Made by a program: the position numbers and the translations under genes
Notes under the pieces: generated by a model
What the model was told of the DNA's origin: nothing
Seen by the model: only the letters and a program-made list of their open reading frames with translations
Databases searched by the model: none
Assembly: GCF_014873495.1 (NCBI RefSeq)
Contig: NZ_JADBGF010000001.1
Span: 2,542,001 to 2,606,000, forward strand
Direction of reading: 5' to 3'
Source of the DNA: Streptomyces stelliscabiei
GTDB taxonomy: Bacteria; Actinomycetota; Actinomycetes; Streptomycetales; Streptomycetaceae
DNA: 64,000 nucleotides
Part shown: one piece after another, positions 33,286-42,305 of the stretch
Numbering within the stretch: position 1 is the first letter of the stretch
How the letters are laid out: every line of letters begins with the position of its first letter

Positions 33286-34256
33286 TTGCCCTCCTGGCAC
33301 TCTTCCAGCAGCGCGTGGCCGCGCTCGATCAACTGGCTCAGTTGCTTGACGTGTCCCTCGGCCGGTTCGTGCAGGGGTGGCCGCACCTCTCCGACGTCCA
33401 GCCCCCGTAGCCGTACCCCGGCCTTGACCAGTGACACCGCATAGCCGCGTCCCCGGGCGCGGAGGTCGACGAAGGGGCGGTAGAACCCGTCGATCAGCCG
33501 CTCCACGAGCGCATCGTCCCCGGCGCCCAGCGCCCGGTGAAACGCGAGGGCGATCTCCGGGACGAAGCAGAAGACGGCCGACGAGTACAGGGGGACCCCG
33601 ACGGCCCGGTACGCGGGCTGGGTCAGCTCGGCGGTCGGCAGGCCGTTGAAGTAGAGGAAGTCGTCCGGGCCGGGGGCCTCGCCGCGTACGGCGCTCACGA
33701 TCCGCGTCATCAGGTCCAGGTCGCCGAGGCCGTCCTTGAGGCCGACGATCCCCTCCGTGCGGGCCAGTTCGACCACCGTCTCCGGCGTGAACACGGCGTT
33801 GTCGCGCTGGTAGACGACGACGGGGAGGGAGGTCGCCGCGGCGAGTTCCCGGTAGTGGCGGAGCAGCCCCTCCTGGGCGGCCACGACCAGGTAGGGCGGC
33901 ATGGCGAGGAGGCCGTCGGCCCCGGCCTCCTCGGCGAGACGTGCGTAGCGCACGGCGAGGGCGGTGCCGTAGCCCGCGCCGGCCACCACCGGCACCCGGC
34001 CGGCCGTCTCGGCGACGGCGGCCCGTACGCAGCGCTGGAACTCCTCGGGCGTGAGTGCGTGGAACTCGCCGGTGCCGCAGCAGGCGAAGACCGCGGCGGC
34101 CCCGGCCTCGACGCCCTGGCGGACGTGCGCGCGATAGACGTCCAGATCGATGGCGCCGTCCGGGCCGTAGGCCGTGACGGGGAAGAACAGCGGTCCGCTG
34201 GGGACCCTGAGCCGGGCGGCGAGCGGGGCTGACGTCACGGGCTGTCCCAAGTCCAC
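33282..34256 (-). CDS. kdgD: 5-dehydro-4-deoxyglucarate dehydratase
   Basis: 324 residues, TIM barrel. It matches Pseudomonas/Agrobacterium KdgD along its length: PSGPLFFPVTAYG, CCGTGEFHAL, MPPYLVVAAQEGLL, the active-site Tyr in VVVYQRDN, Schiff-base Lys in GLKDGLGD, FNGLPTAE, YSSAVFCFVPE and GYAVSLVKAGVRLRG. It dehydrates and decarboxylates 5-keto-4-deoxyglucarate to 2-oxoglutarate semialdehyde. It is divergent from udh, which makes the upstream lactone, with clear promoters facing each way. GTG 34256 has GGGAGAG upstream. High confidence. Confidence 0.93.
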   Translation of the reverse strand: MDLGQPVTSAPLAARLRVPSGPLFFPVTAYGPDGAIDLDVYRAHVRQGVEAGAAAVFACCGTGEFHALTPEEFQRCVRAAVAETAGRVPVVAGAGYGTALAVRYARLAEEAGADGLLAMPPYLVVAAQEGLLRHYRELAAATSLPVVVYQRDNAVFTPETVVELARTEGIVGLKDGLGDLDLMTRIVSAVRGEAPGPDDFLYFNGLPTAELTQPAYRAVGVPLYSSAVFCFVPEIALAFHRALGAGDDALVERLIDGFYRPFVDLRARGRGYAVSLVKAGVRLRGLDVGEVRPPLHEPAEGHVKQLSQLIERGHALLEECQEGK

Positions 34257-34275
34257 GGGCTCTCCCAGTCCAGGT

Positions 34276-34287
34276 CACTGATCAGTG
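34276..34287. promoter_or_regulatory. Operator-like palindrome in the kdgD leader
   Basis: CACTGATCAGTG is a perfect 12-bp palindrome between the predicted kdgD transcription start and its GTG. A repressor bound here would block kdgD. Confidence 0.5.
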
Positions 34288-34308
34288 TTTACATTTCTGA
34301 ACAACAGC

Positions 34309-34338
34309 ACGCTAAGGCGCCTCCTCATGGACGGTCAA
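34309..34338 (-). promoter_or_regulatory. kdgD promoter
   Basis: On the reverse strand TTGACC (34338-34333), an 18-nt spacer, then TAGCGT (34314-34309): close to the vegetative Streptomyces promoter. Start point expected near 34302. Confidence 0.6.
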
Positions 34339-34386
34339 GCCGGACAACCTGCGCCGCACCAGCGATTTCACGCCTCCGCGTCCCCC

Positions 34387-34415
34387 TTGACGCACGGGAC
34401 CGCACTCCCTAGCGT
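34387..34415 (+). promoter_or_regulatory. udh promoter
   Basis: TTGACG (34387-34392), a 17-nt spacer and TAGCGT (34410-34415). The predicted leader of about 55 nt ends in AAGGAGAT before the udh start. Confidence 0.65.
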
Positions 34416-34476
34416 GTCCATGAATGTGAATGTTGGACGCCCATGTGCACGGCTGGCGATGCAAGGAGATCCCCGG

Positions 34477-35286
34477 ATGCCCGCTCCCCGCACCGTTCTG
34501 CTCACCGGCGCCGCCGGCGGGCTCGGCACCCTGATGCGGGACCTGCTCCCGGCCCACGGCTACGAGCTTCGCCTGATGGACCTGCTCCCCGTCGAGGGCG
34601 CGCCGGACGCGATCACGGCCGACCTCGCCGACAAGGACGCCCTGCGCGAGGCCGTCCGGGGCGTCGACGCGATCATCCACCTCGCGGGCATCTCCCTGGA
34701 AGCCTCCTTCGACAAGATCCTGAAGGCGAACATCGAGGGGACCCACAACCTGTACGAGGCCGCCCGCGCGGAGGGTGTGCCCCGTATCGTCTTCGCGTCC
34801 TCCAACCACGCGGTGGGCTTCACCCCCCGCCCGCTGGGCGAGGACCCGCTGATCCCCGTCGACACCCCGCACCGCCCCGACACCTTCTACGGCCTGTCCA
34901 AGTCCTTCGGCGAGGACCTGGCGCAGCTGTACTGGGACAAGTACGGCCTGGAGACGGTCTCCGTGCGCATCGGCTCCTGCTTCCCCGAGCCCACCAGCGT
35001 CCGGATGCTCTCGCTGTGGATGAGCCCGGCCGACGGCGCCCGCCTCTTCCACGCGGCCCTGACCGCCGAGCACGTCGGCCACACCGTCGTCTACGGCTCC
35101 TCCGCCAACACCCGCCTGTGGTGGGACCTGTCCACCGCCCGCGCCCTCGGCTACGAGCCGAGGGACGACTCCGAGCCGTACGCCGAGAAACTGATCGCCG
35201 AGCAGGGCGAACTGGACCCCGGGAACGTGGCCCACGCCCACCTCGGCGGCCACTTCGTGAGCGACCCGCCGATCTGGCCGCACTGA
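34477..35286 (+). CDS. udh: NAD-dependent uronate dehydrogenase
   Basis: 269 residues, a short-chain/extended Rossmann enzyme. TGAAGGLG binds NAD; IIHLAGISLEASFDKILKAN, FASSNHAVGF, the YxxxK pair in FYGLSKSFGE, RIGSCFPEP and WMSPAD follow the Agrobacterium Udh pattern closely, including the C-terminal GGHFVSDPPIW. It oxidises D-galacturonate or D-glucuronate to the aldarolactone, the first step of oxidative uronate catabolism. AAGGAGAT is 7 nt before ATG 34477. It is divergent from kdgD. Confidence 0.93.
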   Translation: MPAPRTVLLTGAAGGLGTLMRDLLPAHGYELRLMDLLPVEGAPDAITADLADKDALREAVRGVDAIIHLAGISLEASFDKILKANIEGTHNLYEAARAEGVPRIVFASSNHAVGFTPRPLGEDPLIPVDTPHRPDTFYGLSKSFGEDLAQLYWDKYGLETVSVRIGSCFPEPTSVRMLSLWMSPADGARLFHAALTAEHVGHTVVYGSSANTRLWWDLSTARALGYEPRDDSEPYAEKLIAEQGELDPGNVAHAHLGGHFVSDPPIWPH

Positions 35287-35352
35287 CCACACCGGCGCGG
35301 ACCCAGGAGTTCGCGCGCCGTACGGGAAACGAGGGCCGTACGCCGTGCGGAA

Positions 35353-35387
35353 GGAGCGGGCGGGCACCGAACGGGCCCGCCCGCTCC
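35353..35387. terminator. Terminator after udh
   Basis: Perfect 13-bp stem GGAGCGGGCGGGC / GCCCGCCCGCTCC with a 9-nt loop, 66 bp past the udh stop. Confidence 0.8.
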
Positions 35388-35580
35388 CCCATGCGGGCAC
35401 GCCCCTTGCCCGATCCCACGCCCGCCCCAGGTCCGTGACGGGCCGAGGCGCCGCGAAACGGTCAGGGACGGGCATCATCGGTCGCGCAACAGGCCTGGTC
35501 GGCGCCGCGCACCGGCTGTAGAACTTCCCCCAGGGCCCGCACCGGGCCCGAACGGGCAGCACTACGGCGAGGGAGAGCGG

Positions 35581-36351
35581 GTGTCGGCCATGAGCGCGGA
35601 GGAGAGGCAACGCGAGATCGTCCGGGCCGCCCGCCGCACGGGCGCGGTCGACGTCGGCGAACTCGCCGTCACGCTGGGCGTGGCCAAGGAGACCGTACGG
35701 CGTGATCTGCGCGCCCTGGAGGACCACGGCCTGGTCCGCCGCACGCACGGCGGGGCGTATCCCGTGGAGAGCGCCGGGTTCGAGACGACGCTCGCCTTCC
35801 GCGCCACGAGCCACGTGCCCGAGAAGCGCCGGATCGCCGCCGCGGCGGCCGAGTTGCTGGGCGACGCGGAGACGGTCTTCGTGGATGAGGGCTTCACCCC
35901 GCAGCTCATCGCCGAGGCGCTGCCCCGGGACCGGCCGCTGACCGTGGTCACCGCGTCCCTCGCCACCGCCGGGGCGCTCGCGGAGGCCGGCAACACCACC
36001 GTGCTGCTGCTCGGCGGCCGGGTGCGCCCCGGCACGCTCGCGACCGTCGACCACTGGACGACGAGGATGCTGGCCGGCTTCGTCATCGACCTGGCGTACA
36101 TCGGCGCCAACGGCATCACCCGCGACCACGGCCTCACCACCCCCGACCCGGCCGTCAGCGAGGTCAAGGCCCAGGCGATGCGCGCTTCCCGGCGCACGGT
36201 CTTCGCGGGCGTCCACACCAAGTTCGGCGCGGCCAGTTTCTGCCGGTTCGCCGGGGTGGGCGACCTGGACGCGATCGTCACGAGCACCCTGCTCCCGGCC
36301 TCGGAGGCCCACCGCTACTCGCTGCTGGGTCCCCAGGTCACCCGAGTCTGA
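35581..36351 (+). CDS. DeoR/GlpR-family repressor of the polyol operon
   Basis: 256 residues. N-terminal DeoR HTH (QREIVRAARRTGAVDVGELA, VAKETVRRDLRALEDHGLV, RRTHGGA) and a DeoRC sugar-phosphate sensor domain (VFVDEGFTPQLIAEAL, DLAYIGANGIT, VFAGVHTKFG). The start is GTG 35581 behind AGGGAGAG; ATG 35590 is possible. It is 106 bp before an ABC transporter operon in the same direction and is its likely regulator. Confidence 0.9.
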   Translation: MSAMSAEERQREIVRAARRTGAVDVGELAVTLGVAKETVRRDLRALEDHGLVRRTHGGAYPVESAGFETTLAFRATSHVPEKRRIAAAAAELLGDAETVFVDEGFTPQLIAEALPRDRPLTVVTASLATAGALAEAGNTTVLLLGGRVRPGTLATVDHWTTRMLAGFVIDLAYIGANGITRDHGLTTPDPAVSEVKAQAMRASRRTVFAGVHTKFGAASFCRFAGVGDLDAIVTSTLLPASEAHRYSLLGPQVTRV

Positions 36352-36457
36352 CCACCCCACCCACCCCACCAACCCCTTCCGCACCCCCTCCGCACCCCCT
36401 CCGCGCCTTGCGCCACCCCTTATCTCCCGCTATCCCCCATACGTCCAGGAGCGATCC

Positions 36458-37825
36458 ATGCGAATCCCGAGCCGACGGAGACCGCGCGCACTCGCCGCGG
36501 TCGCCGCAGGGACGCTGCTCGCCCCGCTTCTCTCCGGCTGCTGGACCGGAGCGGGCGGGGCGGGATCCGGCGGCGACGCCATCAACGTGCTGATGGTCAA
36601 CAACCCCCAGATGCAGGAACTGCAGAAGCTCACGGCCGCGCACTTCACCAAGGAGACCGGCATCGAGGTGAACTTCACCGTGCTGCCGGAGAACGACGTC
36701 CGCGACAAGATCAGCCAGGACTTCGCCAACCAGGCGGGCCAGTACGACGTGGCCACCCTCAGCAACTACGAGATACCGATCTACGCCCGCAACGGCTGGC
36801 TGGAGGAGCTGGACCCCTACGTCGCGAAGGACCCGGGCTTCGACCAGCAGGACATTCTCGAACCCATGCGCCAGTCCCTGACCGGCGACGACGGCAAGCT
36901 CTACGGGCAGCCCTTCTACGGCGAGTCGTCCTTCCTGATGTACCGCAAGGACGTCTTCGCCGAGCGGGGCCTCACCATGCCCGAGCACCCCACCTGGCGG
37001 CAGGTCGCCGGCCTCGCCGCGAAGGCGGACGGGGCCGAGGAGGGCATGAAGGGCATCTGCCTGCGCGGCCTGCCCGGCTGGGGCGAGGTGATGGCACCCC
37101 TGACGACGGTCGTGAACACCTTCGGCGGCACCTGGTTCGACAAGGACTGGAAAGCACGCCTGGACTCCCCCGAGTTCGAACGGGCGACCAGGTTCTACGT
37201 GGACCTCGTGCGTGAGCACGGCGAGTCGGGCGCCGCCCAGGCCGGCTTCGCCGAGTGCCTCAACAACATGACCCAGGGCAAGGTCGCCATGTGGTACGAC
37301 GCCACGTCCGCCGCCGGATCCCTGGAGGCGGACGGCTCCCCCGTGAAGGGGAAGATCGGCTACGTACCGGCCCCGGTCGAGAGGACCGAGTCCGCGGGCT
37401 GGCTCTACACCTGGGCCTGGGGCATCCAACACGCCTCCCGCAACCCCGACAAGGCCTGGAAGTTCGTCTCCTGGGCGTCGAGCAGGGAGTACGAGGAACT
37501 GGTCGGCGAAGAGATCGGCTGGTCGAACGTGCCCGCCGGCAAACGGGAGTCGACGTACGCGAACGCGGACTACCGCGAGGAGGCCGCCGCCTTCCAGGAG
37601 ATGACCCGCGAGGCCATCGAGGGCGCCCGACCCACCGACCCCGGGGTGCAGCCGCGTCCCGCGCCGGGCATCCAGTTCGTCGGCATCCCCGAGTTCACCG
37701 ACCTCGGCACCAAGGTGTCCCTGGAGATCAGCGCGGCCATCGCCGGACGCCAGTCCGTCGCGACGGCCCTGAGGAAGGCACAGGCGCTCGCCGAGCAGAT
37801 CTCCGAGGAGTACGAGGGACGATGA
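36458..37825 (+). CDS. ABC sugar/polyol-binding lipoprotein
   Basis: 455 residues. A lipobox (LLSGCW) is followed by a family-1 binding protein with LMVNNPQMQELQKL, EVNFTVLPENDVRDKI, FYGESSFLMYRKDVF and WYDATSAAGSL, the pattern of mannitol/sorbitol-type (SmoE-like) binding proteins. AGGAGCG precedes ATG 36458. It is the first structural gene of a four-gene operon joined by ATGA overlaps. Ligand: probably a sugar alcohol, from the family and the dehydrogenase at the operon end. Confidence 0.88.
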   Translation: MRIPSRRRPRALAAVAAGTLLAPLLSGCWTGAGGAGSGGDAINVLMVNNPQMQELQKLTAAHFTKETGIEVNFTVLPENDVRDKISQDFANQAGQYDVATLSNYEIPIYARNGWLEELDPYVAKDPGFDQQDILEPMRQSLTGDDGKLYGQPFYGESSFLMYRKDVFAERGLTMPEHPTWRQVAGLAAKADGAEEGMKGICLRGLPGWGEVMAPLTTVVNTFGGTWFDKDWKARLDSPEFERATRFYVDLVREHGESGAAQAGFAECLNNMTQGKVAMWYDATSAAGSLEADGSPVKGKIGYVPAPVERTESAGWLYTWAWGIQHASRNPDKAWKFVSWASSREYEELVGEEIGWSNVPAGKRESTYANADYREEAAAFQEMTREAIEGARPTDPGVQPRPAPGIQFVGIPEFTDLGTKVSLEISAAIAGRQSVATALRKAQALAEQISEEYEGR

Positions 37826-38760
37826 CCGCGACCACGACAGCGCCGAGGGCGGCGACCCCCGTACGTACCCGGAGCGCGCCGAACACCCGGCTGCGCGCCT
37901 GGGCCACCCGCGCCCCGCTCCTGCCCGCCCTGATCTTCATGATCACCGTGACCCAGCTCCCGTTCGTGGCCACGCTGGTGATCTCCTTCCTCGACTGGAA
38001 CTCCCTCTACCCGGACGCCCGCGGCTTCGCCGGCCTCGCCAACTACGGCGAGGTGCTCACCGACCCCGACCTGCGCCGCTCGGTGTGGACGACGATCCTG
38101 CTGACGGTCGCCGTGGTCCTCGCCGGCCTCGTCCTCGGCCTGCTGCTGGCGCTTCTCCTGGACCGGAGGTTCCGGGGCCGGGGCCTCGTGCGCACCCTGC
38201 TCATCGCCCCCTTCCTGGTCGTCCCGGTGGCGGCCGCCCTGCTGTGGAAACACGTCCTCTACAACCCCGAGTACGGCCTGTTCAACGGCCTGTTGCACTA
38301 TGTCGGCGGCCCGCAGCCGGACTGGATCTCGGACACCCCGCTGCTCGCGGTCGAGGCCTCCCTGGTGTGGCAGTGGACGCCGTTCATGATGCTGATCCTG
38401 CTGGCGGGGCTGCAGTCCCGGGACCACCAGCAGATCGAGGCGGCCCGGGTCGACGGCGCGAGCGACTGGCAGATCTTCCGCCATCTCACGCTCCCGCACC
38501 TGCGCCGCTACCTCGAACTGGGCGCGCTGCTGGGCTCGATCTACATCGTCCAGAACTTCGACGCGGTCTTCACGATCACCTCGGGCGGCCTGGGCACCGC
38601 GAACCTGCCGTACACCGTCTACCAGACCTTCTACCAGGCCCACGAGAACGGCCTCGCCTCGGCCGCGGGCGTCCTGGTCGTCATCGGCTCGATCATCATC
38701 GCGACGTTCGCCCTGCGCGTGGTCTCGTCGCTGTTCCGTGAGGAGGCGGGCCGGTCATGA
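37822..38760 (+). CDS. ABC transporter permease (polyol system)
   Basis: 312 residues, six membrane helices (first: PLLPALIFMITVTQLPFVAT) and EAA loop QIEAARVDGASDWQIFRHLTLP. It pairs with the next permease and the lipoprotein before it; both junctions are ATGA overlaps. No ATPase is encoded in the operon, so a shared MsiK-type ATPase is expected. Confidence 0.92.
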   Translation: MTATTTAPRAATPVRTRSAPNTRLRAWATRAPLLPALIFMITVTQLPFVATLVISFLDWNSLYPDARGFAGLANYGEVLTDPDLRRSVWTTILLTVAVVLAGLVLGLLLALLLDRRFRGRGLVRTLLIAPFLVVPVAAALLWKHVLYNPEYGLFNGLLHYVGGPQPDWISDTPLLAVEASLVWQWTPFMMLILLAGLQSRDHQQIEAARVDGASDWQIFRHLTLPHLRRYLELGALLGSIYIVQNFDAVFTITSGGLGTANLPYTVYQTFYQAHENGLASAAGVLVVIGSIIIATFALRVVSSLFREEAGRS

Positions 38761-39593
38761 GGTCGACTGCCGTGCGACGCAAGGGACTCGGCCTGGGCCT
38801 GGTGGCCTGGCTGGTGGGGGTCCTGTTCTTCCTGCCGATCGCCTGGATGGCACTGACGTCGCTCCACTCGGAACCGGACGCGGCGACCAATCCCCCGTCC
38901 TGGGCGGCCTCCCTGACCCTCGACGGCTACCGGGAGTTCTTCGGCGTGGACGGCGGGGCCAGCCCCTGGCCCGCCCTGGTCAACTCGGCGGTGGCGTCCC
39001 TGGCGTCGACGCTGCTCGTCCTCCTCCTGGCCTTCCCGGCGGCGTACGCGCTGTCGATCCGCCCGGTGAAGAAGTGGACGGACGTCCTGTTCTTCTTCCT
39101 GTCGACGAAGATGCTGCCGGTGGTGGCGGGCCTGCTCCCCCTCTACCTGTTCGCGAAGAACACGGGTCTGCTGGACAACATCTGGCTGCTCGTCCTCCTC
39201 CACACCTCCATGAACCTGCCGATCGCCGTGTGGATGATGCAGTCCTTCCTGGCGGAGGTCCCGGTGGCGGTCATCGAGGCCGCGCACCTGGACGGCGCCC
39301 GGCTGCCGACCGTGCTGGCCCGCGTGGTGGCGCCGATCGCGGCCCCCGGCATCGCCGCCACGGCCCTGATCTGCTTCATCTTCAGCTGGAACGAACTGCT
39401 GTTCGCCAGGGTGCTGACCGGTGTGGTGGCGGAGACCGCCCCCGTCTTCCTGACCGGCTTCATCACCAGCCAGGGCCTGTTCCTGGCCAAGGTGTGCGCC
39501 GCGTCGCTCGTGATCTCCCTGCCGGTGCTCGCCGCGGGGTTCGCCGCCCAGGACAAACTCGTCCAGGGCCTCTCCCTGGGAGCCGTCAAATGA
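38757..39593 (+). CDS. ABC transporter permease (polyol system)
   Basis: 278 residues, MalG-like with six helices. The EAA-type loop is VAVIEAAHLDGARLPTVLARVVAP. It starts within the stop of the first permease and its own stop overlaps the dehydrogenase start, so all four proteins are made in step. Confidence 0.92.
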   Translation: MRSTAVRRKGLGLGLVAWLVGVLFFLPIAWMALTSLHSEPDAATNPPSWAASLTLDGYREFFGVDGGASPWPALVNSAVASLASTLLVLLLAFPAAYALSIRPVKKWTDVLFFFLSTKMLPVVAGLLPLYLFAKNTGLLDNIWLLVLLHTSMNLPIAVWMMQSFLAEVPVAVIEAAHLDGARLPTVLARVVAPIAAPGIAATALICFIFSWNELLFARVLTGVVAETAPVFLTGFITSQGLFLAKVCAASLVISLPVLAAGFAAQDKLVQGLSLGAVK

Positions 39594-40579
39594 AGGCCGC
39601 CGTCATCGAGTCCGTGGGCAAGGCCGTCGTCACCGAGGTCCCGGACCCGGCACCGGGCCCCCGTGACGTGGTCGTCGAGGTCGCCGCGTGCGGACTGTGC
39701 GGGACCGATCTGCACATCCTGCAGGGAGAGTTCGCCCCGAGGCTGCCGATCGTGCCGGGCCACGAGTTCGCGGGCGAGGTGGTGGGCGTGGGCGGCCGGG
39801 TCACCGAACTGTCCGTCGGCGACCGGGTGGCCGTCGACCCGTCCCTGTACTGCCACGAGTGCCGGTACTGCCGTACCGGCCACAACAACCTCTGCGAACG
39901 GTGGGCCGCGATCGGGGTCACCACGGCGGGGGGCGCGGCGCAGTACGCGCTCGCCCCCGTCGCGAACTGCGTCCGGCTGCCGGAGCACGTCCGCACCCAG
40001 GACGCGGCGCTCGTGGAGCCGCTGTCCTGCGCGGTACGGGGGTACGACGTCCTCCGCGCCCGGCTGGGCGCCCATGTCCTGATCTACGGCTCCGGGACGA
40101 TGGGGCTGATGATGCTGGAACTGGCGAAACGGACGGGCGCGGCGAGCGTGGACATGGTGGACGTGAATCCCGCGCGCCTGGAGACGGCACGGCGGCTGGG
40201 CGTCTCGGGAGCCGCCGCCGGCCCCGACGAGCTGGAGCGGCCCCAGGGCTGGGACGTCGTCGTGGACGCGACGGGCAACGCGGCGGCGATCCAGGACGGG
40301 CTGGGGCGGGTGGCCAAGGCGGGCACGTTCCTGCAGTTCGGGGTGGCCGACTACGCGACCCGGGTCACGATCGACCCGTACCGGATCTACAACCAGGAGA
40401 TCACCATCACCGGGTCGATGGCCGTGCTGCACAGCTTCGAACGGGCGGCGGAACTCTTCGCCGGCGGGGTCCTGGACCCGGAGGTCTTCATCAGCGACCG
40501 GGTGCCGTTGGCGCGGTATCCCGAGGCTCTGGAGCAGTTCGCGTCGGGGGTGGGCCGGAAGATCGTCGTGGTGCCGTAG
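39590..40579 (+). CDS. Zinc-dependent alcohol (polyol) dehydrogenase
   Basis: 329 residues, MDR fold. Catalytic zinc ligands are in CGLCGTD and GHEFAGEV with a later Glu; the structural zinc knot is CHECRYCRTGHNNLC; the NAD site is IYGSGTMGLM. It is closest in pattern to sorbitol/arabitol/L-threonine-type dehydrogenases. Encoded last in a DeoR-ABC operon, it would oxidise the imported polyol to a ketose in the cytoplasm. A kinase for the product is not in the window. Confidence 0.9.
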   Translation: MKAAVIESVGKAVVTEVPDPAPGPRDVVVEVAACGLCGTDLHILQGEFAPRLPIVPGHEFAGEVVGVGGRVTELSVGDRVAVDPSLYCHECRYCRTGHNNLCERWAAIGVTTAGGAAQYALAPVANCVRLPEHVRTQDAALVEPLSCAVRGYDVLRARLGAHVLIYGSGTMGLMMLELAKRTGAASVDMVDVNPARLETARRLGVSGAAAGPDELERPQGWDVVVDATGNAAAIQDGLGRVAKAGTFLQFGVADYATRVTIDPYRIYNQEITITGSMAVLHSFERAAELFAGGVLDPEVFISDRVPLARYPEALEQFASGVGRKIVVVP

Positions 40580-40705
40580 GTGCCGTGAGGGCGTTAGGGC
40601 GTGGTGCCCGGGGAGGGGCGGGGCGGCGACAGAGATGGCCGGGCGACTCGGCGGGCGTCCGAAATTCGCTGGGCCGCCGACGCTGCCGCCCCTACGATCC
40701 GGGAC

Positions 40706-40927
40706 ATGCCACGCCCCAGCGGATTCACCTACACCGAGCACTCCGACCACACCGTGACGATCGACCACCACGGCCGCGAGGCCACCACGCTGCGCGGCCC
40801 CCGAGCTGCCCGGTTCCTCGCCGAGGTGGCGGCGGGTGACCCGCAGCTCGTCATGGCCCGCTGGACCGGGAACTACCGCCGGGGCAACGAACGCACGGCC
40901 CGGGAGCACCCCCGCAACCGCCGCTGA
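40706..40927 (+). CDS. Small conserved hypothetical protein
   Basis: 73 residues, hydrophilic and basic at the C terminus (NYRRGNERTAREHPRNRR). The centre reads TVTIDHHGREATTLRGPRAARFLAEV. I do not recognise a domain, though similar short proteins occur across Streptomyces. It lies between the polyol operon and the TerD gene. Codon bias supports real coding. Confidence 0.65.
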   Translation: MPRPSGFTYTEHSDHTVTIDHHGREATTLRGPRAARFLAEVAAGDPQLVMARWTGNYRRGNERTAREHPRNRR

Positions 40928-40992
40928 CCCGAACGGCCGCCGGGCGCACCCGGGTAAGGGAACGGTAAAGCGGCCTGAATCGTTCACCACGC

Positions 40993-42225
40993 ATGACCGC
41001 TATGACCCCCGGCTCGAACATCCCGCTGCCCGTCACCCGCGTCGCGGTGGACGTCTCCGCCCCCGTGCGGCTCGACGTGTCGGGCCTGCTGCTCACCGCC
41101 GACGGCAAGGTGCGCTCGGACGACGACTTCATCTTCTACAACCAGCCGTCCGGCCCGGGCGTGACCTACCGCTCCGGCGGCGGCACCACGCCCGACTCGA
41201 TCACGGTGGACACCTCGGCCGTGCCCCCGGGGATCGAGAAGATCGTCGTCACGGCCAGCCCGGACGCGGCGGGCCAGACCTTCCAGGGCATCGAACCGAC
41301 GGCGACGATCCGCGACGCGGCGAACGGCTCCGTGATCTCCACCTTCACCCCGCCCCAGCTGGGCACGGAGACCGCCCTGGTGATCGTCGAGATCTATCTG
41401 CGCAACGGCGCGTGGAAGGCCCGCGCGGTCGGCCAGGGATACGCGAACGGTCTCGCGGGCATCGCGACGGACTTCGGGGTCACGGTGGAGGAACCCGCCC
41501 CGGCCGCCCAGCCGGCCCCCGTCCCGCCCGCTCCCGCCGCGCACCCCCCGGCGGCCCCGCCCGCCCCCGCCATGGACCCCCGTGTCATGGCTCCCCCGGC
41601 GCCGCCCGCCCCGCCGGCCGCACCCCCGGCCCCCGCCCCGGGTGCCGGCAAGATCAACCTGGACAAGGGCCGCGTCAGCCTGCAGAAGAACCAGACGGTC
41701 TCCCTCGTCAAGGGCGGCCGCCCACTGCTCTCCCAGGTCAAGATGGGTCTCGGCTGGGAGCCGGCGTACCGGGGCAAGGACATCGACCTCGACGCGTCGG
41801 TCATCGCGTACGGCCCGCAGCGCAACCACATCGACAGCTGCTACTTCGGCAAGCTGTCGATCGTGAACGGCGCGATCAAGCACTCCGGTGACAACCTCAC
41901 CGGCGAGGGCGGCGGGGACGACGAGGTGATCGTGGTCGATCTCGGACGGCTGCCGCAGGAGGTCACCGGGCTGGTCTTCACGGTCAACTCGTTCTCCGGC
42001 CAGAAGTTCACCGAGGTCGCCAAGGCATACTGCCGGCTGCTCGACGCCGCGACCGGCGAGGAGCTGGTCCGCTTCGACCTCACCAACGCCGAGGCCCAGA
42101 CCGGCGTGATGATGGCCAAGCTGATCAAACAGTTCAGCGGCGAGTGGGATATGACCGCGATGGGCGACTTCGTGAAGTCCCGCACGGTCAGGGGGATGGT
42201 GAAGCCGGCGGCGCAGGCCCTCTGA
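40993..42225 (+). CDS. Double TerD-domain protein
   Basis: 410 residues: an N-terminal TerD domain (about 10-165, ending GVTVEEP), a Pro/Ala linker (about 170-220), and a second TerD domain (about 222-410: INLDKGRVSLQKNQTVSLV, YRGKDIDLDASVIAYG, SGDNLTGEGGGDDEVI with the calcium-type acidic loop). TerD proteins bind calcium and take part in stress responses in Streptomyces; tellurite resistance itself is not implied. It stands alone and ends at a bidirectional terminator shared with acdS. Confidence 0.9.
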   Translation: MTAMTPGSNIPLPVTRVAVDVSAPVRLDVSGLLLTADGKVRSDDDFIFYNQPSGPGVTYRSGGGTTPDSITVDTSAVPPGIEKIVVTASPDAAGQTFQGIEPTATIRDAANGSVISTFTPPQLGTETALVIVEIYLRNGAWKARAVGQGYANGLAGIATDFGVTVEEPAPAAQPAPVPPAPAAHPPAAPPAPAMDPRVMAPPAPPAPPAAPPAPAPGAGKINLDKGRVSLQKNQTVSLVKGGRPLLSQVKMGLGWEPAYRGKDIDLDASVIAYGPQRNHIDSCYFGKLSIVNGAIKHSGDNLTGEGGGDDEVIVVDLGRLPQEVTGLVFTVNSFSGQKFTEVAKAYCRLLDAATGEELVRFDLTNAEAQTGVMMAKLIKQFSGEWDMTAMGDFVKSRTVRGMVKPAAQAL

Positions 42226-42241
42226 GACGCGCGTACGCGAC

Positions 42242-42275
42242 GCCGGGCGCCTCCCGCGTGCGGAGGGCGCCCGGC
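42242..42275. terminator. Bidirectional terminator
   Basis: GCCGGGCGCC / GGCGCCCGGC, a 10-bp perfect stem between the convergent TerD and acdS genes. Confidence 0.75.
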
Positions 42276-42305
42276 CGGCGAGCGGTGGGGCGGAGCCCCC
42301 GCCCC

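Noticed and set aside
40993..42225. Tellurite-resistance operon
   Set aside because: A single double-TerD gene without terB/C/Z partners; TerD proteins are common in Streptomyces.
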